A stretch of 37,930 nucleotides of DNA from Subtercola sp. Z020 (GCF_002931235.1 NZ_PSTT01000008.1:1-37930); one strand, 5' to 3'; shown: positions 1 through 7,958, numbered from the stretch's first letter. The notes: generated from the letters alone by a model not told the origin. Made by a program: numbers and translations.

Positions 1-29
1 CCCCCACGCCTCGCCCCCCCGCCTGTCCG

Positions 30-185
30 CCGCGAGAGGACGCTAACTGCTCCAACCGCGCCGCATTCCGACGCTTGGCGCCTTCCCGCGCTCGCGGGAA
101 CACTCCACCCATCCGCGGGTACGTGCCGAGAGGGCGCAAGGTGCCGGAATCAGCACGCTTTCCGACAAACAGCGTCCTCTCGCGG
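30..185. repeat. 15-bp inverted repeats enclosing about 126 bp
   Basis: Positions 30-44 (CCGCGAGAGGACGCT) and 171-185 are exact reverse complements. Between them, 83-100 is a second palindrome (TTCCCGCG, two bases, CGCGGGAA). A related CGAGAGGGCGC word lies near 128-138. No gene is visible here; it is the region downstream of the MATE gene. Terminal inverted repeats around a short non-coding core are compatible with a MITE-like element or a large folded 3' region. No flanking target duplication was seen. Confidence 0.5.
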
Positions 186-239
186 GAGGTGCCGGGTACG
201 CGGGCTCGCCGCGCGGGAGGTGTCGGGTTACGCGGGCTC
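181..239. repeat. Imperfect tandem repeat, two 28-bp copies
   Basis: Copies at 181-208 and 212-239 differ by one substitution and one inserted base, with a period of 31. The second copy contains the stop codon and last codons of the MATE gene, so the repeat arose at, or moves, the 3' end of that gene. Confidence 0.7.
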
Positions 240-1586
240 TGCGGCGGAGGCGCCAGCCACGATCCACCGCCCCGAGCGCGCGCGCAGCCCGAGCGTCAGC
301 GCACGGGCCCCGAGGTACCCGTAGCCGAACGCCGCCCACAGCCACACGAGGGCCGCGTCATCCCCGCCGCCCGGCGCGAACAGCAGCACCAGAACCAGCA
401 GCGGCGCATAGATCGCCACATTCACCAGCCCACTGAGCGCCAGGTACCGCGAATCGCCCGCCCCGATCAGCACCCCGTCGAGCACGAACACGTACCCGGC
501 GAGCGGAATGCCGACCGCCATGGCCAGGGCCGTCACCCGCAGCGCCGCCTGCACCTCCGGGCTCGACGTGAACACCGGGCCGAGCAGGCCGAGCCCCGCG
601 ACCAGTGCCACGGCGGCGCCGAGCACGACGCCCGACGCGAGCCCCCAGCGCACCAGCCGCCGCGTCACGAGCATCACCCGCTCGGTGTCGCCCGCCCCCA
701 GCCCGTGCCCGATCAGCGCCTGCCCGGCGATGGCCAGGGCATCCAGAATGAAAGCGAGCGTCGTGAACAGCGTCAGCGCGATCTGGAAGGCGCCGAGCGA
801 CGCGGTTCCGAGGGTGGCCGCCACCGCTACCGTCGCGAGGATCGCCGCCCGCAGCGACGCCGTGCGGAGCAGCAGCCAGGCTCCGGATGCCGCGGCCGAC
901 CCGACACCGTCGAGCCCCGGTCGCAGCAGCGCTCCGCTCGCCCGGGCCGCCCGTACCGCAATCACGATGTAGACCGCCGCCATTGCCCACTGCGCGACCA
1001 CGGTTCCCGCCGCCGAGCCCGCGATGCCCCAGCCGAAGCCGTAGATGAACAGCGCATTGAGCCCGGCGTTGGCCGCGAACCCGGCGACGGCGACGACGAG
1101 CGGCGTGCGGGTGTCCTGCAGGCCACGCAACAGCCCGGTCGCAGCGATGACGAGCAGCATCGCCGGCAGCCCGGCCAGCGACACGGTCAGGTACGTGACG
1201 GCGTCGGCTGCGACATCCGTGGCTCCCGTGAACAGGCCGACGACCGGGCGCGCGAAGACCAGGCCGAGCAGCACCACGACGACGCCCAGCCCGAGCGCCA
1301 GCCACAGGCCGTCGATACCGGCCCGGATCGCCCCGGTGCGGTCGCCCGCGCCGAGCCGGCGCGCGACCGCCGGCGTGGTCGCGTAGGCGAGGAAGATCAG
1401 CAGCCCGATCACCGTCTGCACGACGGCGCTCGCGATTCCGAGGGCGGCGAGCGGCACCTCGCCGAGGTGGCCCACCAGGGCGGTGTCGGTCAGCAGGAAG
1501 AGCGGCTCGGCCACGAGCGCCCCGAGCGCGGGCACGGCGAGGCGCAGGATGTCGCGGTCGAGGCTCTTCACGGGGGGAACGGGCAT
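228..1586 (-). CDS. MATE family efflux transporter, DinF-like
   Basis: A 452-residue polytopic membrane protein with two homologous MatE halves (about residues 12-175 and 235-400), each rich in Ala/Leu/Val/Gly helices, matching the usual 440-470 length. The opening SLDRDILRLAVPALGALVAE and the TDTALVGHLG stretch are characteristic of the DinF/NorM superfamily. Such proteins export cationic drugs or metabolites using Na+ or H+ gradients; the substrate here cannot be inferred. The ATG is preceded by TACGGT-N6, a leaderless-type promoter, with no Shine-Dalgarno. It diverges from the M13 peptidase gene with 98 bp between the starts. The stop lies inside a tandem repeat. Confidence 0.92.
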   Translation of the reverse strand: MPVPPVKSLDRDILRLAVPALGALVAEPLFLLTDTALVGHLGEVPLAALGIASAVVQTVIGLLIFLAYATTPAVARRLGAGDRTGAIRAGIDGLWLALGLGVVVVLLGLVFARPVVGLFTGATDVAADAVTYLTVSLAGLPAMLLVIAATGLLRGLQDTRTPLVVAVAGFAANAGLNALFIYGFGWGIAGSAAGTVVAQWAMAAVYIVIAVRAARASGALLRPGLDGVGSAAASGAWLLLRTASLRAAILATVAVAATLGTASLGAFQIALTLFTTLAFILDALAIAGQALIGHGLGAGDTERVMLVTRRLVRWGLASGVVLGAAVALVAGLGLLGPVFTSSPEVQAALRVTALAMAVGIPLAGYVFVLDGVLIGAGDSRYLALSGLVNVAIYAPLLVLVLLFAPGGGDDAALVWLWAAFGYGYLGARALTLGLRARSGRWIVAGASAAEPA

Positions 1587-1592
1587 CCACCA

Positions 1593-1598
1593 ACCGTA
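1593..1598 (-). promoter_or_regulatory. Leaderless-type -10 box of the MATE gene
   Basis: TACGGT on the minus strand with exactly six bases before the ATG at 1586, so transcription would begin at or next to the start codon. No Shine-Dalgarno precedes the gene. Confidence 0.55.
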
Positions 1599-1608
1599 GC
1601 CAGCGCCC

Positions 1609-1662
1609 CCGACACCCGGCCCGCCGCCCGCCGCCTGCTGCCCGCCGGAGGCCGAGTGTCGG
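1609..1662. promoter_or_regulatory. Inverted repeat between divergent promoters
   Basis: CCGACAC at 1609-1615 and GTGTCGG at 1656-1662 are perfect 7-bp arms lying between the two divergent -10 boxes. It could be a shared operator for the MATE and M13 genes, though the 40-bp separation makes this tentative. Confidence 0.3.
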
Positions 1663-1672
1663 ACGGCGTGAG

Positions 1673-1678
1673 TATTCT
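1673..1678 (+). promoter_or_regulatory. Leaderless-type -10 box of the M13 peptidase gene
   Basis: TATTCT lies exactly six bases before the ATG at 1685, with no Shine-Dalgarno. The arrangement matches the actinobacterial leaderless signature TANNNT-N6-ATG. Confidence 0.6.
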
Positions 1679-1684
1679 GGACGA

Positions 1685-3685
1685 ATGAGCGAAACGGGCA
1701 TCGACACCACCGAACTCGACCCTGCGACCAGGCCGCAGGACGACCTCTTCAGGCACGTCAACGGGCGGTGGATCGCGCGCACAGAGATCCCCGAGGACAA
1801 GGCCCGTTACGGGTCGTTCTACGAGCTCGCCGAAGAGGCCGAGAAGGCCGTGCAGCAGATCATCACCGAGGCGCAGGGCGCCGCAGAGGGCACCGAGGAG
1901 CGCAAGTTCGGCGACCTCTACACGAGCTTCATGAACGAGCAGCGCATCGAGGAGCTCGGAACGACGCCCATCGACGGCCAGCTCGCCCTGGTCGACGCGA
2001 TCTCCTCCGTCGAAGACCTCGTGCGCACCGTCGGGCGGCTCGAACGGCAGGGCGTGGGCGGGTTCTTCCACCTCTTCGTCGACAACGACCCGGGCAACCC
2101 CGAGCGCTACCTCGTGTTCGTGGAGCAGGGCGGCATCACCCTGCCCGACGAGAGTTACTACCGCGAGGAGAAGTTCGCGGGCATCCGCGAGGCGTACGTC
2201 TCGCACATCCAGCGCATGTTCGAGCTCGCCGGCACGGGCGTGGGGGCGGCGGCAGACGAGGGCAGCGCGCCGGCACGCGCCCAGCGCGTCTTCGACCTCG
2301 AGACGGCGATCGCGTCGAAGCACTGGGACAACGTGAAGACCCGTGACGCGCAGGCGACCTACAACCTGCTCTCCTGGTCCGACCTGCTCGCGCTCTTCGC
2401 GGGCGCCGCGGTCGACGGTTCGCCGGCCGGCACCCTGACGATCTGGCGCGACGCCCTCGGCACCCCGGCGGGTGTGCTCGACGAGGTCGTCGTGCGCGAG
2501 CCGAGCTTCCTCGAGGGCCTGTCGAGCCTCATCACCGACGACCGGCTCGAGGCGTGGAAGGACTGGCTCGCCTGGAAGGTCATCCACGGCGCCGCCCCGT
2601 TCCTGCCCTCCGCGTTCGTCGCCGAGAACTTCGAGTTCTACGGCCACACGCTTACCGGCACGCCGTCGATCCGCGCCCGGTGGAAGCGGGGAGTCTCCCT
2701 CGTCGAGGGCTCGATGGGCGAGGCCGTCGGCCGCATCTACGTCGAGCGGCACTTCGGCGGTACCGCGAAAGCCGCGATGGACATCCTCGTCGCCAACCTC
2801 ATCGAGGCCTACCGCCAGTCGATCACCGACCTCGGGTGGATGACGCCGGAGACCCGCGTGCGGGCCCTCGAGAAGCTCGACACGTTCACTCCGAAGATCG
2901 GCTTCCCCGTGAAGTGGCGCGACTATTCGAGCCTCGAACTCGACGCCTCGAGCCTGTTCGACAACGTGCGAGCGACGAGCGAGTTCGAGTTCCAGCGGGA
3001 GCTCGGCAAGGTGGGCAAGCCGCTCGACCGCGACGAATGGTTCATGCTGCCGCAGACGATCAACGCGTACTACAACCCCGGCTTCAATGAGATCGTCTTC
3101 CCCGCCGCCATCCTGCAGTACCCGTTCTTCGACGAGCAGCGGGATGCCGCGGCCAACTACGGCGCGATCGGCGCGGTCATCGGGCACGAGATCGGCCACG
3201 GCTTCGACGACCAGGGTTCGCGCTTCGACGGCGACGGCCGGCTCACCGACTGGTGGACGGAGGCCGACCGTGAGGCCTTCGAGAAGCTGACCGCCTCGCT
3301 CATCGCGCAGTATGACGCCCTCGCCCCCGCGCAGGTGCCCGACCACCACGTGAACGGCGCACTCACCATCGGCGAGAACATCGGCGACCTCGGCGGGCTC
3401 GGCATCGCGTGGAAGGCGTACCTCATCTCCCTCGACGGCGCCGAACCGCCCGTGCTCGACGGGCTGACCGGCGCCCAGCGGTTCTTCCTGTCGTGGGCGC
3501 AGGCCTGGCAGCAGAAGTCGCGAGACGAAGAGGTCATCCGCCTGCTCGCGATCGACCCGCACTCGCCGAACGAGTTCCGCTGCAACCAGATCGTGCGGAA
3601 CATCCCCGAGTTCTACGAAGCCTTCGAGGTCGGCGAGGGCGATGCCCTCTGGCTCGCCCCCGACGATCGCGTGACCATCTGGTAA
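1685..3685 (+). CDS. pepO: M13 (neprilysin/PepO) family zinc endopeptidase
   Basis: A 666-residue peptidase of full family length. The zinc site is HEIGH at residues 501-505 within VIGHEIGHGFDDQG, with the third ligand Glu564 in GENIGDLGG. The substrate-binding NAYYNPGFNEIVFPA segment and the N-terminal DDLFRHVNGRW family opening are present. There is no signal peptide or membrane anchor, so this is a cytosolic oligopeptidase, as in other actinobacterial M13 enzymes. The ATG has a leaderless-type promoter. Its stop overlaps the start of the serine hydrolase by one base (TAATG), so the two are probably translationally coupled. The symbol follows the family name; the native substrate is unknown. 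Confidence 0.95.
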   Translation: MSETGIDTTELDPATRPQDDLFRHVNGRWIARTEIPEDKARYGSFYELAEEAEKAVQQIITEAQGAAEGTEERKFGDLYTSFMNEQRIEELGTTPIDGQLALVDAISSVEDLVRTVGRLERQGVGGFFHLFVDNDPGNPERYLVFVEQGGITLPDESYYREEKFAGIREAYVSHIQRMFELAGTGVGAAADEGSAPARAQRVFDLETAIASKHWDNVKTRDAQATYNLLSWSDLLALFAGAAVDGSPAGTLTIWRDALGTPAGVLDEVVVREPSFLEGLSSLITDDRLEAWKDWLAWKVIHGAAPFLPSAFVAENFEFYGHTLTGTPSIRARWKRGVSLVEGSMGEAVGRIYVERHFGGTAKAAMDILVANLIEAYRQSITDLGWMTPETRVRALEKLDTFTPKIGFPVKWRDYSSLELDASSLFDNVRATSEFEFQRELGKVGKPLDRDEWFMLPQTINAYYNPGFNEIVFPAAILQYPFFDEQRDAAANYGAIGAVIGHEIGHGFDDQGSRFDGDGRLTDWWTEADREAFEKLTASLIAQYDALAPAQVPDHHVNGALTIGENIGDLGGLGIAWKAYLISLDGAEPPVLDGLTGAQRFFLSWAQAWQQKSRDEEVIRLLAIDPHSPNEFRCNQIVRNIPEFYEAFEVGEGDALWLAPDDRVTIW

Positions 3686-4593
3686 TGGCACCCCCGAAGC
3701 GCAAAGACCGGCGACGGGCGCAGCCCGGTCTTCCGAGCGGGCGCCGTTCGAGCGCCCAGAGCGACACGGAGACGTTCAAACGCGGCTTCGTCTCGCTGAC
3801 GAAGCTCGCGCTCTCGGGTGTGCAGATCACGGCGTCGGCTCTGGATGTCGCCACAGAGAAGGTGCTCTTCTCCATAGACGACCACCTGTCGGTGCCCACC
3901 GCCAGCCTCGGCAAGGTGCTGCTGCTCATCGAGGTGGCCGCGCGGCTCACCCAGCGCGACATCTCGGCGCACGGCCTGCTCGACCGAACCGTCGTGGACT
4001 CGGCCGCCGGCACCGGGCTCTGGCAGCACCTCCAGGTGCCCACCCTCCCCGTCGCCGACCTGGCCGTGCTCGTCGGAGCCTCCAGCGACAACCTCGCCAC
4101 CAACGTGCTGCTGCGGCAGATCGGGCTCGACGCCGTGCGGGCGCGGGGCGAGGCACTGGGTCTTCACCGCACCTTCCTGCTCGACAAGGTGCGCGACTAC
4201 CGCGGCCCCGACGACGCCCCGCACTTCTCGGTCGGCTCGGCGCGGGAGCTCGCGACCCTCTTCCGCAACCTCGCGGAGGGCAGCGTGGTCGATGTCGCGA
4301 CCAGCCAGCAGGTGCTCGCCTGGCTCGGCCTCGGCAGCGACCTGTCGATGGTCGCGAGTGCGTTCGGGCTCGACCCGCTGTCGCACGTGCACTCGGACCA
4401 CGGCCTGCTGCTGGTGAACAAGACCGGCTCGGGGCAGGGCATCCGCTCAGAGGTGGGGGTGCTCCGGGGCCCGCGCGCGAGCGTCGCCTACGCCGTCACG
4501 ATGCGCTACAACGACGCCGAGCTCACCGGCCGCCTCGCCGTGCTCGACGGCATGCGCACCCTCGGCACCGACATCCTCGAGTACGTCTACTGA
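3685..4593 (+). CDS. Class A beta-lactamase-like serine hydrolase, no signal peptide
   Basis: A 302-residue protein with the active-site order of the class A beta-lactamase/DD-peptidase fold: SLGK (nucleophile Ser74, Lys77), SDN (134-136) and KTG (246-248). The start is the ATG overlapping the upstream TAA. The N-terminus is Lys/Arg-rich with no signal sequence, unlike true periplasmic beta-lactamases. The omega-loop region reads LLDKVRDYRG and lacks an evident ExxxN deacylation motif, so efficient beta-lactam hydrolysis is doubtful. Coupling to the cytosolic M13 peptidase suggests an intracellular peptide amidase or esterase (inference). Annotation as beta-lactamase would over-call it. Confidence 0.85.
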   Translation: MAPPKRKDRRRAQPGLPSGRRSSAQSDTETFKRGFVSLTKLALSGVQITASALDVATEKVLFSIDDHLSVPTASLGKVLLLIEVAARLTQRDISAHGLLDRTVVDSAAGTGLWQHLQVPTLPVADLAVLVGASSDNLATNVLLRQIGLDAVRARGEALGLHRTFLLDKVRDYRGPDDAPHFSVGSARELATLFRNLAEGSVVDVATSQQVLAWLGLGSDLSMVASAFGLDPLSHVHSDHGLLLVNKTGSGQGIRSEVGVLRGPRASVAYAVTMRYNDAELTGRLAVLDGMRTLGTDILEYVY

Positions 4594-4602
4594 CCCCCGC
4601 TC

Positions 4603-4685
4603 CACGCACGTAATCGAGGATGAGGGCGGGGTTGGGTGCGTTGGGGGCGCCATCGGCGCTCTCGTCCTCAGCTACGCATGTGATG
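4603..4685. repeat. Intergenic palindromic element, copy 1
   Basis: Imperfect inverted repeat between the convergent serine hydrolase and GNAT-Nudix genes: CGTA, three bases, GAGGATGAG (4609-4624), a loop of 36 bases, then CTCGTCCTC, three bases, TACG (4661-4676), with one G-U type mismatch in the 9-bp arm. The 3' half (4650-4669) matches the copy at 19625-19644 in 15 of 20 positions and the 5' half shares CGAGGATGA. It probably acts as a bidirectional terminator or is a small interspersed repeat. Confidence 0.55.
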
Positions 4686-4722
4686 GCGGCGCAACGCGGC
4701 GGGGCGGCGGGCGAGGGCGGGG

Positions 4723-5766
4723 TCAGTCGATGAGGCCACGGGCTACGAGGCGGGCGAGGGTCTCGACGCCGGCCGGGGGGCAGCGGTACGCATCGGCGGA
4801 GGTCACCCAGTGCACCGAGTCGACCTCGGCCGACGGGGTCGGCTCGTCAGAGGTCGTCGCTGCGAACAGCTCCATCACGACCATCCGCCCCTCCGGTTCG
4901 CCGTGCGCCTGCACCGTCACCGTGAACAGGCTCCGGATGCTCGGCTCATCGAGCTCGACGGAAACCTCTTCGCGGCACTCCCTCCGCACCGCGGCGGCGG
5001 CAGTCTCGCCGTCGTCGATCTTGCCCCCGGGCAGGTACAGCACGTCGCGCCCCCGCGCAGTCACCATCAGCACCCGTCGTTCCCGTAGCAGCACCGCAGC
5101 CGCCACCCGGATCGCCGGCATTCCACCAGCGCCCGGCGCCGCCTCCGCCACCGTCGCGCCCCCTCCCGCGCCCGCCTCGGCTGGCGCCGCCGCGCCGAGG
5201 CGCCGCGCCTCCCACTCCGAGCGCAGCAGCGCGTAGACCGCGGTGTCACCCCACCGACCCTTGAACCACAGGTTCTCGCGGAACAGCGCCTCTTGCTGCA
5301 TCCCGAGCCGACCGCAGACGGCCGCGGACGACGTGTTGAGCGGGTCGAGCTGCGCTGCCACGCGATGGGCGCCGAGCTCCGTGACCGCCCAGTCGAGCAT
5401 CCGGCCCGCCGCCTCGGAGGCATAGCCGCGGCCCTGGAACTTCGGGTTGAACGCCCAGCCGATCTCCGCCTGGCCGCTCTCGACGCTGTGCAGGAAGACC
5501 GTGATCTCCCCGATCAGCCGGGAGCTGCCGCCGGAGCCGTCGGCCAGCTCGACACCCACCACCAGCACGTCACCATCGTTCACCAGCGCAGTGGTGGCGA
5601 GCCGCCGGGCGAGGTGTTCGCGCGTCTCGGCCAGCGTGCGCACCTGCCAGAACATGTACTCGACGACCTCGGGCAGGCGCTGGTACGCATGGATGTCTTC
5701 CGCATCGCTCGCGCGCAGCAGTCGAAGCGTGAGCCGGGGCGTACGGATCTCGGAGAACGTCGTCAC
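4723..5766 (-). CDS. GNAT N-acetyltransferase fused to a Nudix hydrolase
   Basis: A 347-residue two-domain protein. Residues 1 to about 187 are a RimJ/RimL-type GNAT domain: TPRLTLRLLRASDAEDIH opening, FNPKFQGRGYASEA acetyl-CoA loop, and the AQLDPLNTSSAAVCGRLGM segment. After an Ala/Gly linker, residues about 218-347 are a Nudix domain whose box starts at GKIDDGE and ends REE-V-S-V; all catalytic Glu residues are present but the conserved Gly near the end of the box is Ser. It likely acetylates an amine and hydrolyses a nucleoside-diphosphate compound, possibly the same metabolite. The start is GTG with CAGGGT-N6 upstream, a degenerate form of the leaderless signature. Confidence 0.88.
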   Translation of the reverse strand: MTTFSEIRTPRLTLRLLRASDAEDIHAYQRLPEVVEYMFWQVRTLAETREHLARRLATTALVNDGDVLVVGVELADGSGGSSRLIGEITVFLHSVESGQAEIGWAFNPKFQGRGYASEAAGRMLDWAVTELGAHRVAAQLDPLNTSSAAVCGRLGMQQEALFRENLWFKGRWGDTAVYALLRSEWEARRLGAAAPAEAGAGGGATVAEAAPGAGGMPAIRVAAAVLLRERRVLMVTARGRDVLYLPGGKIDDGETAAAAVRRECREEVSVELDEPSIRSLFTVTVQAHGEPEGRMVVMELFAATTSDEPTPSAEVDSVHWVTSADAYRCPPAGVETLARLVARGLID

Positions 5767-5793
5767 GCCCCCACCCTGCCAGAAGCGGGCGGG

Positions 5794-7197
5794 TCAGGAG
5801 GCGGCGGAGGCCTCACGCGGAGGCGCGGGGTGCACCGGCGGCACTGACGGGGAGACAGGCGCGACAGGCGCGGCCGGCGCAGCCGTGGCGCCGCTGGCGG
5901 CCCCGGCCACTCGCGTGCCGCCCAGGTGGGCGACCGGCGCGGCAGGCGCGGCGGGCTGCACGCCGAACAGAGCTTCGAGTGCCCCGACGAACGATGCACC
6001 CTCGCCGGCACGGGCGAGTTCGCGGGCGCGCACAGACGGCGTGTGCAGCAGTACCCCGACGAGGTGGCGGAGCGCCGCCTCGGTCTCGGGCGAACTGTCA
6101 CCGCGGGTGCGGGCGCGGCTGATCTCCGCGTCGAGCGCGTCGAAGAAGTGCGACCTCAGGGCGACCACGGCGGGCGTCACTTCGGATTCCACGCGGGCTG
6201 CGCTGTACTCGGCGGCAGCCTCATCCACCATCGCCCGTGCACTCGTCGTCGAGGCGAACTCGTCGATGGGGGCGTGCAGGCTGATCGTCTCGAGGTCGAG
6301 CAACTCGACGCCAGCGATCGACGACACCGCGGGGTCGATGTTCCGGGGAAGACCGAGGTCGATCACGAGGCGGCGCTGCACAGCATCCGGAACCGTCTGC
6401 GCTGCGGTGAAGTCGGCGGCCGTCAGCACGGCGACGGGCGACTGGCTCGCGGCCACGATGACGTCGGAGGCGGCGACGGCGGCGACCAGGTCGTCGCCGA
6501 ACACCTGCGGAATGTCGAGGCGCGCAGCGAACGGCGCGACGCGCGAGGAGGGGGAGTAGACCGTGAAGTCCGTCGCGCCGCGTTCCTGCAGGGCGGTGAG
6601 GCTGACGCGCGCATACTTGCCGGTGCCGATCAGCAGCACGCGGGTCTGGGCCCAGTCGGTGACGCGACTCTCGGCGAGGTCGAGTGCGAGGCGCACGAGC
6701 GAACGGCCTGCCCCACCGACGCCGGTCTTCGTCTTCACGTCACGCGAGGTGTGGGAGGCGCGCTGGAACAGCCGCTCCAGCGCCGACGAGGTGGTGCCTT
6801 CGACGCGCGCCGTGTTCAGGGCGCGCTTCACCTGGCCGGCGATCTCGTCTTCGCCCACCACGACCGACTCGAGCCCACTCGACACCGAGAAGAGGTGCTC
6901 GGCGACGGTGTCGCCCGAGAGAACGGTCACGGCGTCGAAAACGTCACCGGCGTCGACTCCGGATGCCCGGCTCACGGCATCGATCACTTCGTGTGCGGCG
7001 AGGGCACTGCCCGCCGTGAGCGGATCGTCGACGTCGAGGTAGGCCTCGAAGCGGTTGCAGGTCGCCAGCAGCACGGCGCCCTGGATGAAGTCGCTGTCGC
7101 TGACGAGCGTGGGAGCCACAGAAGGTGCGCCGATCGACAGCTTCTCCAGAAGGGTGAAGCTCGCGTTGCGATGGCTCGCAGTCAGGCAGATCAGCAC
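5794..7197 (-). CDS. hemA: Glutamyl-tRNA reductase
   Basis: Reduces Glu-tRNA(Glu) with NADPH to glutamate-1-semialdehyde, the first committed step of heme synthesis. The catalytic Cys is residue 47 in [10 protein letters not shown], followed by the [15 protein letters not shown] segment, the [11 protein letters not shown]-type NADPH fold and the C-terminal dimerisation helices. A Pro/Ala-rich tail of about 55 residues follows the usual end. The GTG at 7197 is chosen because TACGAT lies exactly six bases upstream and the protein then begins [11 protein letters not shown], as expected of the family; TTG at 7200 is the alternative. It runs opposite to the rest of the heme cluster and shares its strand with the toxin-antitoxin pair upstream. 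Confidence 0.95.
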   Translation of the reverse strand: MLICLTASHRNASFTLLEKLSIGAPSVAPTLVSDSDFIQGAVLLATCNRFEAYLDVDDPLTAGSALAAHEVIDAVSRASGVDAGDVFDAVTVLSGDTVAEHLFSVSSGLESVVVGEDEIAGQVKRALNTARVEGTTSSALERLFQRASHTSRDVKTKTGVGGAGRSLVRLALDLAESRVTDWAQTRVLLIGTGKYARVSLTALQERGATDFTVYSPSSRVAPFAARLDIPQVFGDDLVAAVAASDVIVAASQSPVAVLTAADFTAAQTVPDAVQRRLVIDLGLPRNIDPAVSSIAGVELLDLETISLHAPIDEFASTTSARAMVDEAAAEYSAARVESEVTPAVVALRSHFFDALDAEISRARTRGDSSPETEAALRHLVGVLLHTPSVRARELARAGEGASFVGALEALFGVQPAAPAAPVAHLGGTRVAGAASGATAAPAAPVAPVSPSVPPVHPAPPREASAAS

Positions 7198-7203
7198 CAA
7201 TCC

Positions 7204-7209
7204 ATCGTA
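7204..7209 (-). promoter_or_regulatory. Leaderless-type -10 box of hemA
   Basis: TACGAT on the minus strand followed by GGATTG and the GTG start at 7197. This decides the start codon. A purine-rich GGGAGGGG lies about 22 bases upstream, too far to serve as a ribosome binding site. Confidence 0.55.
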
Positions 7210-7265
7210 AGCGACTTTCCCCTCCCACTACGACGTCTTGTAGAACTCACACCGCGCGCGATGGT

Positions 7266-7526
7266 CTATGAACCGTAGTGGAAGCGGCACTGCCAGATGA
7301 GCACCAGGTCACCACGCACTTCGTAGACCAGACGGTGCTCCGCCGTGATGCGCCGCGACCACACACCAGCCCGTTCGTACCTCAGCATCTCCGGTTTGCC
7401 GATGCCGTTCTCGGGGTCTCGCAGCGTTTCATCGATGAGTCGGTTGATACGCCGCACCATCATCCGGTCATTCTTCTGCCAATGGCCGTAGTGCGCCCAT
7501 CCCCGAGCGGTGAACGCTAGCTTCAC
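7266..7526 (-). CDS. yoeB: Txe/YoeB family toxin, mRNA endoribonuclease
   Basis: An 86-residue toxin that cleaves mRNA at the ribosomal A site. With the GTG start at 7526 the known E. coli YoeB catalytic residues appear at the same numbers: Glu46 (GIGKPE), Arg65 (EHRLVYEV), His83 and Tyr84 (CRFHYGS). The GTG overlaps the antitoxin stop by four bases (GTGA), so toxin synthesis follows antitoxin translation. An upstream extension in the same frame is antisense noise. Codon use in the pair is less GC-biased than in the flanking hem genes, suggesting acquisition by transfer. It lies upstream of hemA on the same strand. Confidence 0.95.
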   Translation of the reverse strand: MKLAFTARGWAHYGHWQKNDRMMVRRINRLIDETLRDPENGIGKPEMLRYERAGVWSRRITAEHRLVYEVRGDLVLIWQCRFHYGS

Positions 7527-7771
7527 GATCGATCGAGTTCGTGGAACTCGATCTCCCCCGCCTGGGACTGCCGCATGCTCTCCAGCAGTTCGCGCGCATT
7601 CGCCGGCGACCGCATGAGGTACTCGAACTCCTTCATGGCACTCCACTCCCTGCTCGAAACGAGCATGGCGTTGCCCCGTCGCGAGGTGATCTCGATGACG
7701 AGCTCGTCGTCGTTCACCTGCTCGATGAGGCTGAAGAGGTTCTTTCGTGCTTCTGACGCTGTGATGGCCAT
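7523..7771 (-). CDS. yefM: Phd/YefM family antitoxin
   Basis: An 82-residue antitoxin beginning MAITASEARKNLFSLIEQVN, the diagnostic N-terminal DNA-binding and dimerisation segment of Phd/YefM. The acidic C-terminal part (ELLESMRQSQAGEIEFHELD) would wrap the toxin. The ATG at 7771 has a good AGGGAG ribosome binding site eight to nine bases upstream; longer in-frame starts back to 8059 run over the hemE region and are rejected. Antitoxin precedes toxin, as in all yefM-yoeB operons. YefM proteins autorepress at palindromes with a TGTAC-type core; a matching inverted repeat lies at 7793-7808. Confidence 0.94.
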   Translation of the reverse strand: MAITASEARKNLFSLIEQVNDDELVIEITSRRGNAMLVSSREWSAMKEFEYLMRSPANARELLESMRQSQAGEIEFHELDRS

Positions 7772-7792
7772 GGCCTTGCTCCCTGCTGACTG

Positions 7793-7808
7793 GTACGAGT
7801 TATCGTAC
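7793..7808. promoter_or_regulatory. Candidate YefM operator overlapping the promoter
   Basis: GTACGA, four bases, TCGTAC: perfect 6-bp arms, extended by CTG/AG flanks. On the minus strand it contains TACGAT (7807-7802), a good actinobacterial -10 box about 31 bases before the antitoxin start. Occupancy by the toxin-antitoxin complex would block polymerase, as in known YefM autoregulation. Confidence 0.55.
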
Positions 7809-7945
7809 AGCTCGACAGGTGGCATTTCGAGAGTATTTGTCATAAATTCAGTGAAGCAGCGACGGGGTGTCGACGGCGCGAGAGGCCGAAATCTGTGGAG
7901 AACTCGCGTTGCAGGCGGGCTCGGGAAAACAGGAGCAAAGCCTGA

Positions 7946-7951
7946 GACAAT
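7946..7951 (+). promoter_or_regulatory. Possible -10 box of hemE
   Basis: GACAAT seven bases before the GTG at 7959. No Shine-Dalgarno sits within normal distance of that GTG (AGGAG at 7931-7935 is over 20 bases away), so a leaderless transcript is plausible. The first base departs from TANNNT, so this is weak. Confidence 0.3.
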
Positions 7952-7958
7952 CGACCAC

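Noticed and set aside
75-1688. Long open frame antisense to the MATE gene
   Set aside because: Its product is Arg/Pro/Gln/His-rich with no domains, as expected from the antisense of a GC-rich gene. Many similar long frames across the window were rejected for the same reason.
3685-4593. Calling the serine hydrolase an antibiotic-resistance beta-lactamase
   Set aside because: No signal peptide and no evident deacylating Glu motif; only the general fold motifs are present.
7191-7205. Four-codon ATG frame (MDWC stop) overlapping the hemA start
   Set aside because: It would need a Shine-Dalgarno leader, but TACGAT placed six bases before the hemA GTG implies transcription starts inside this frame.
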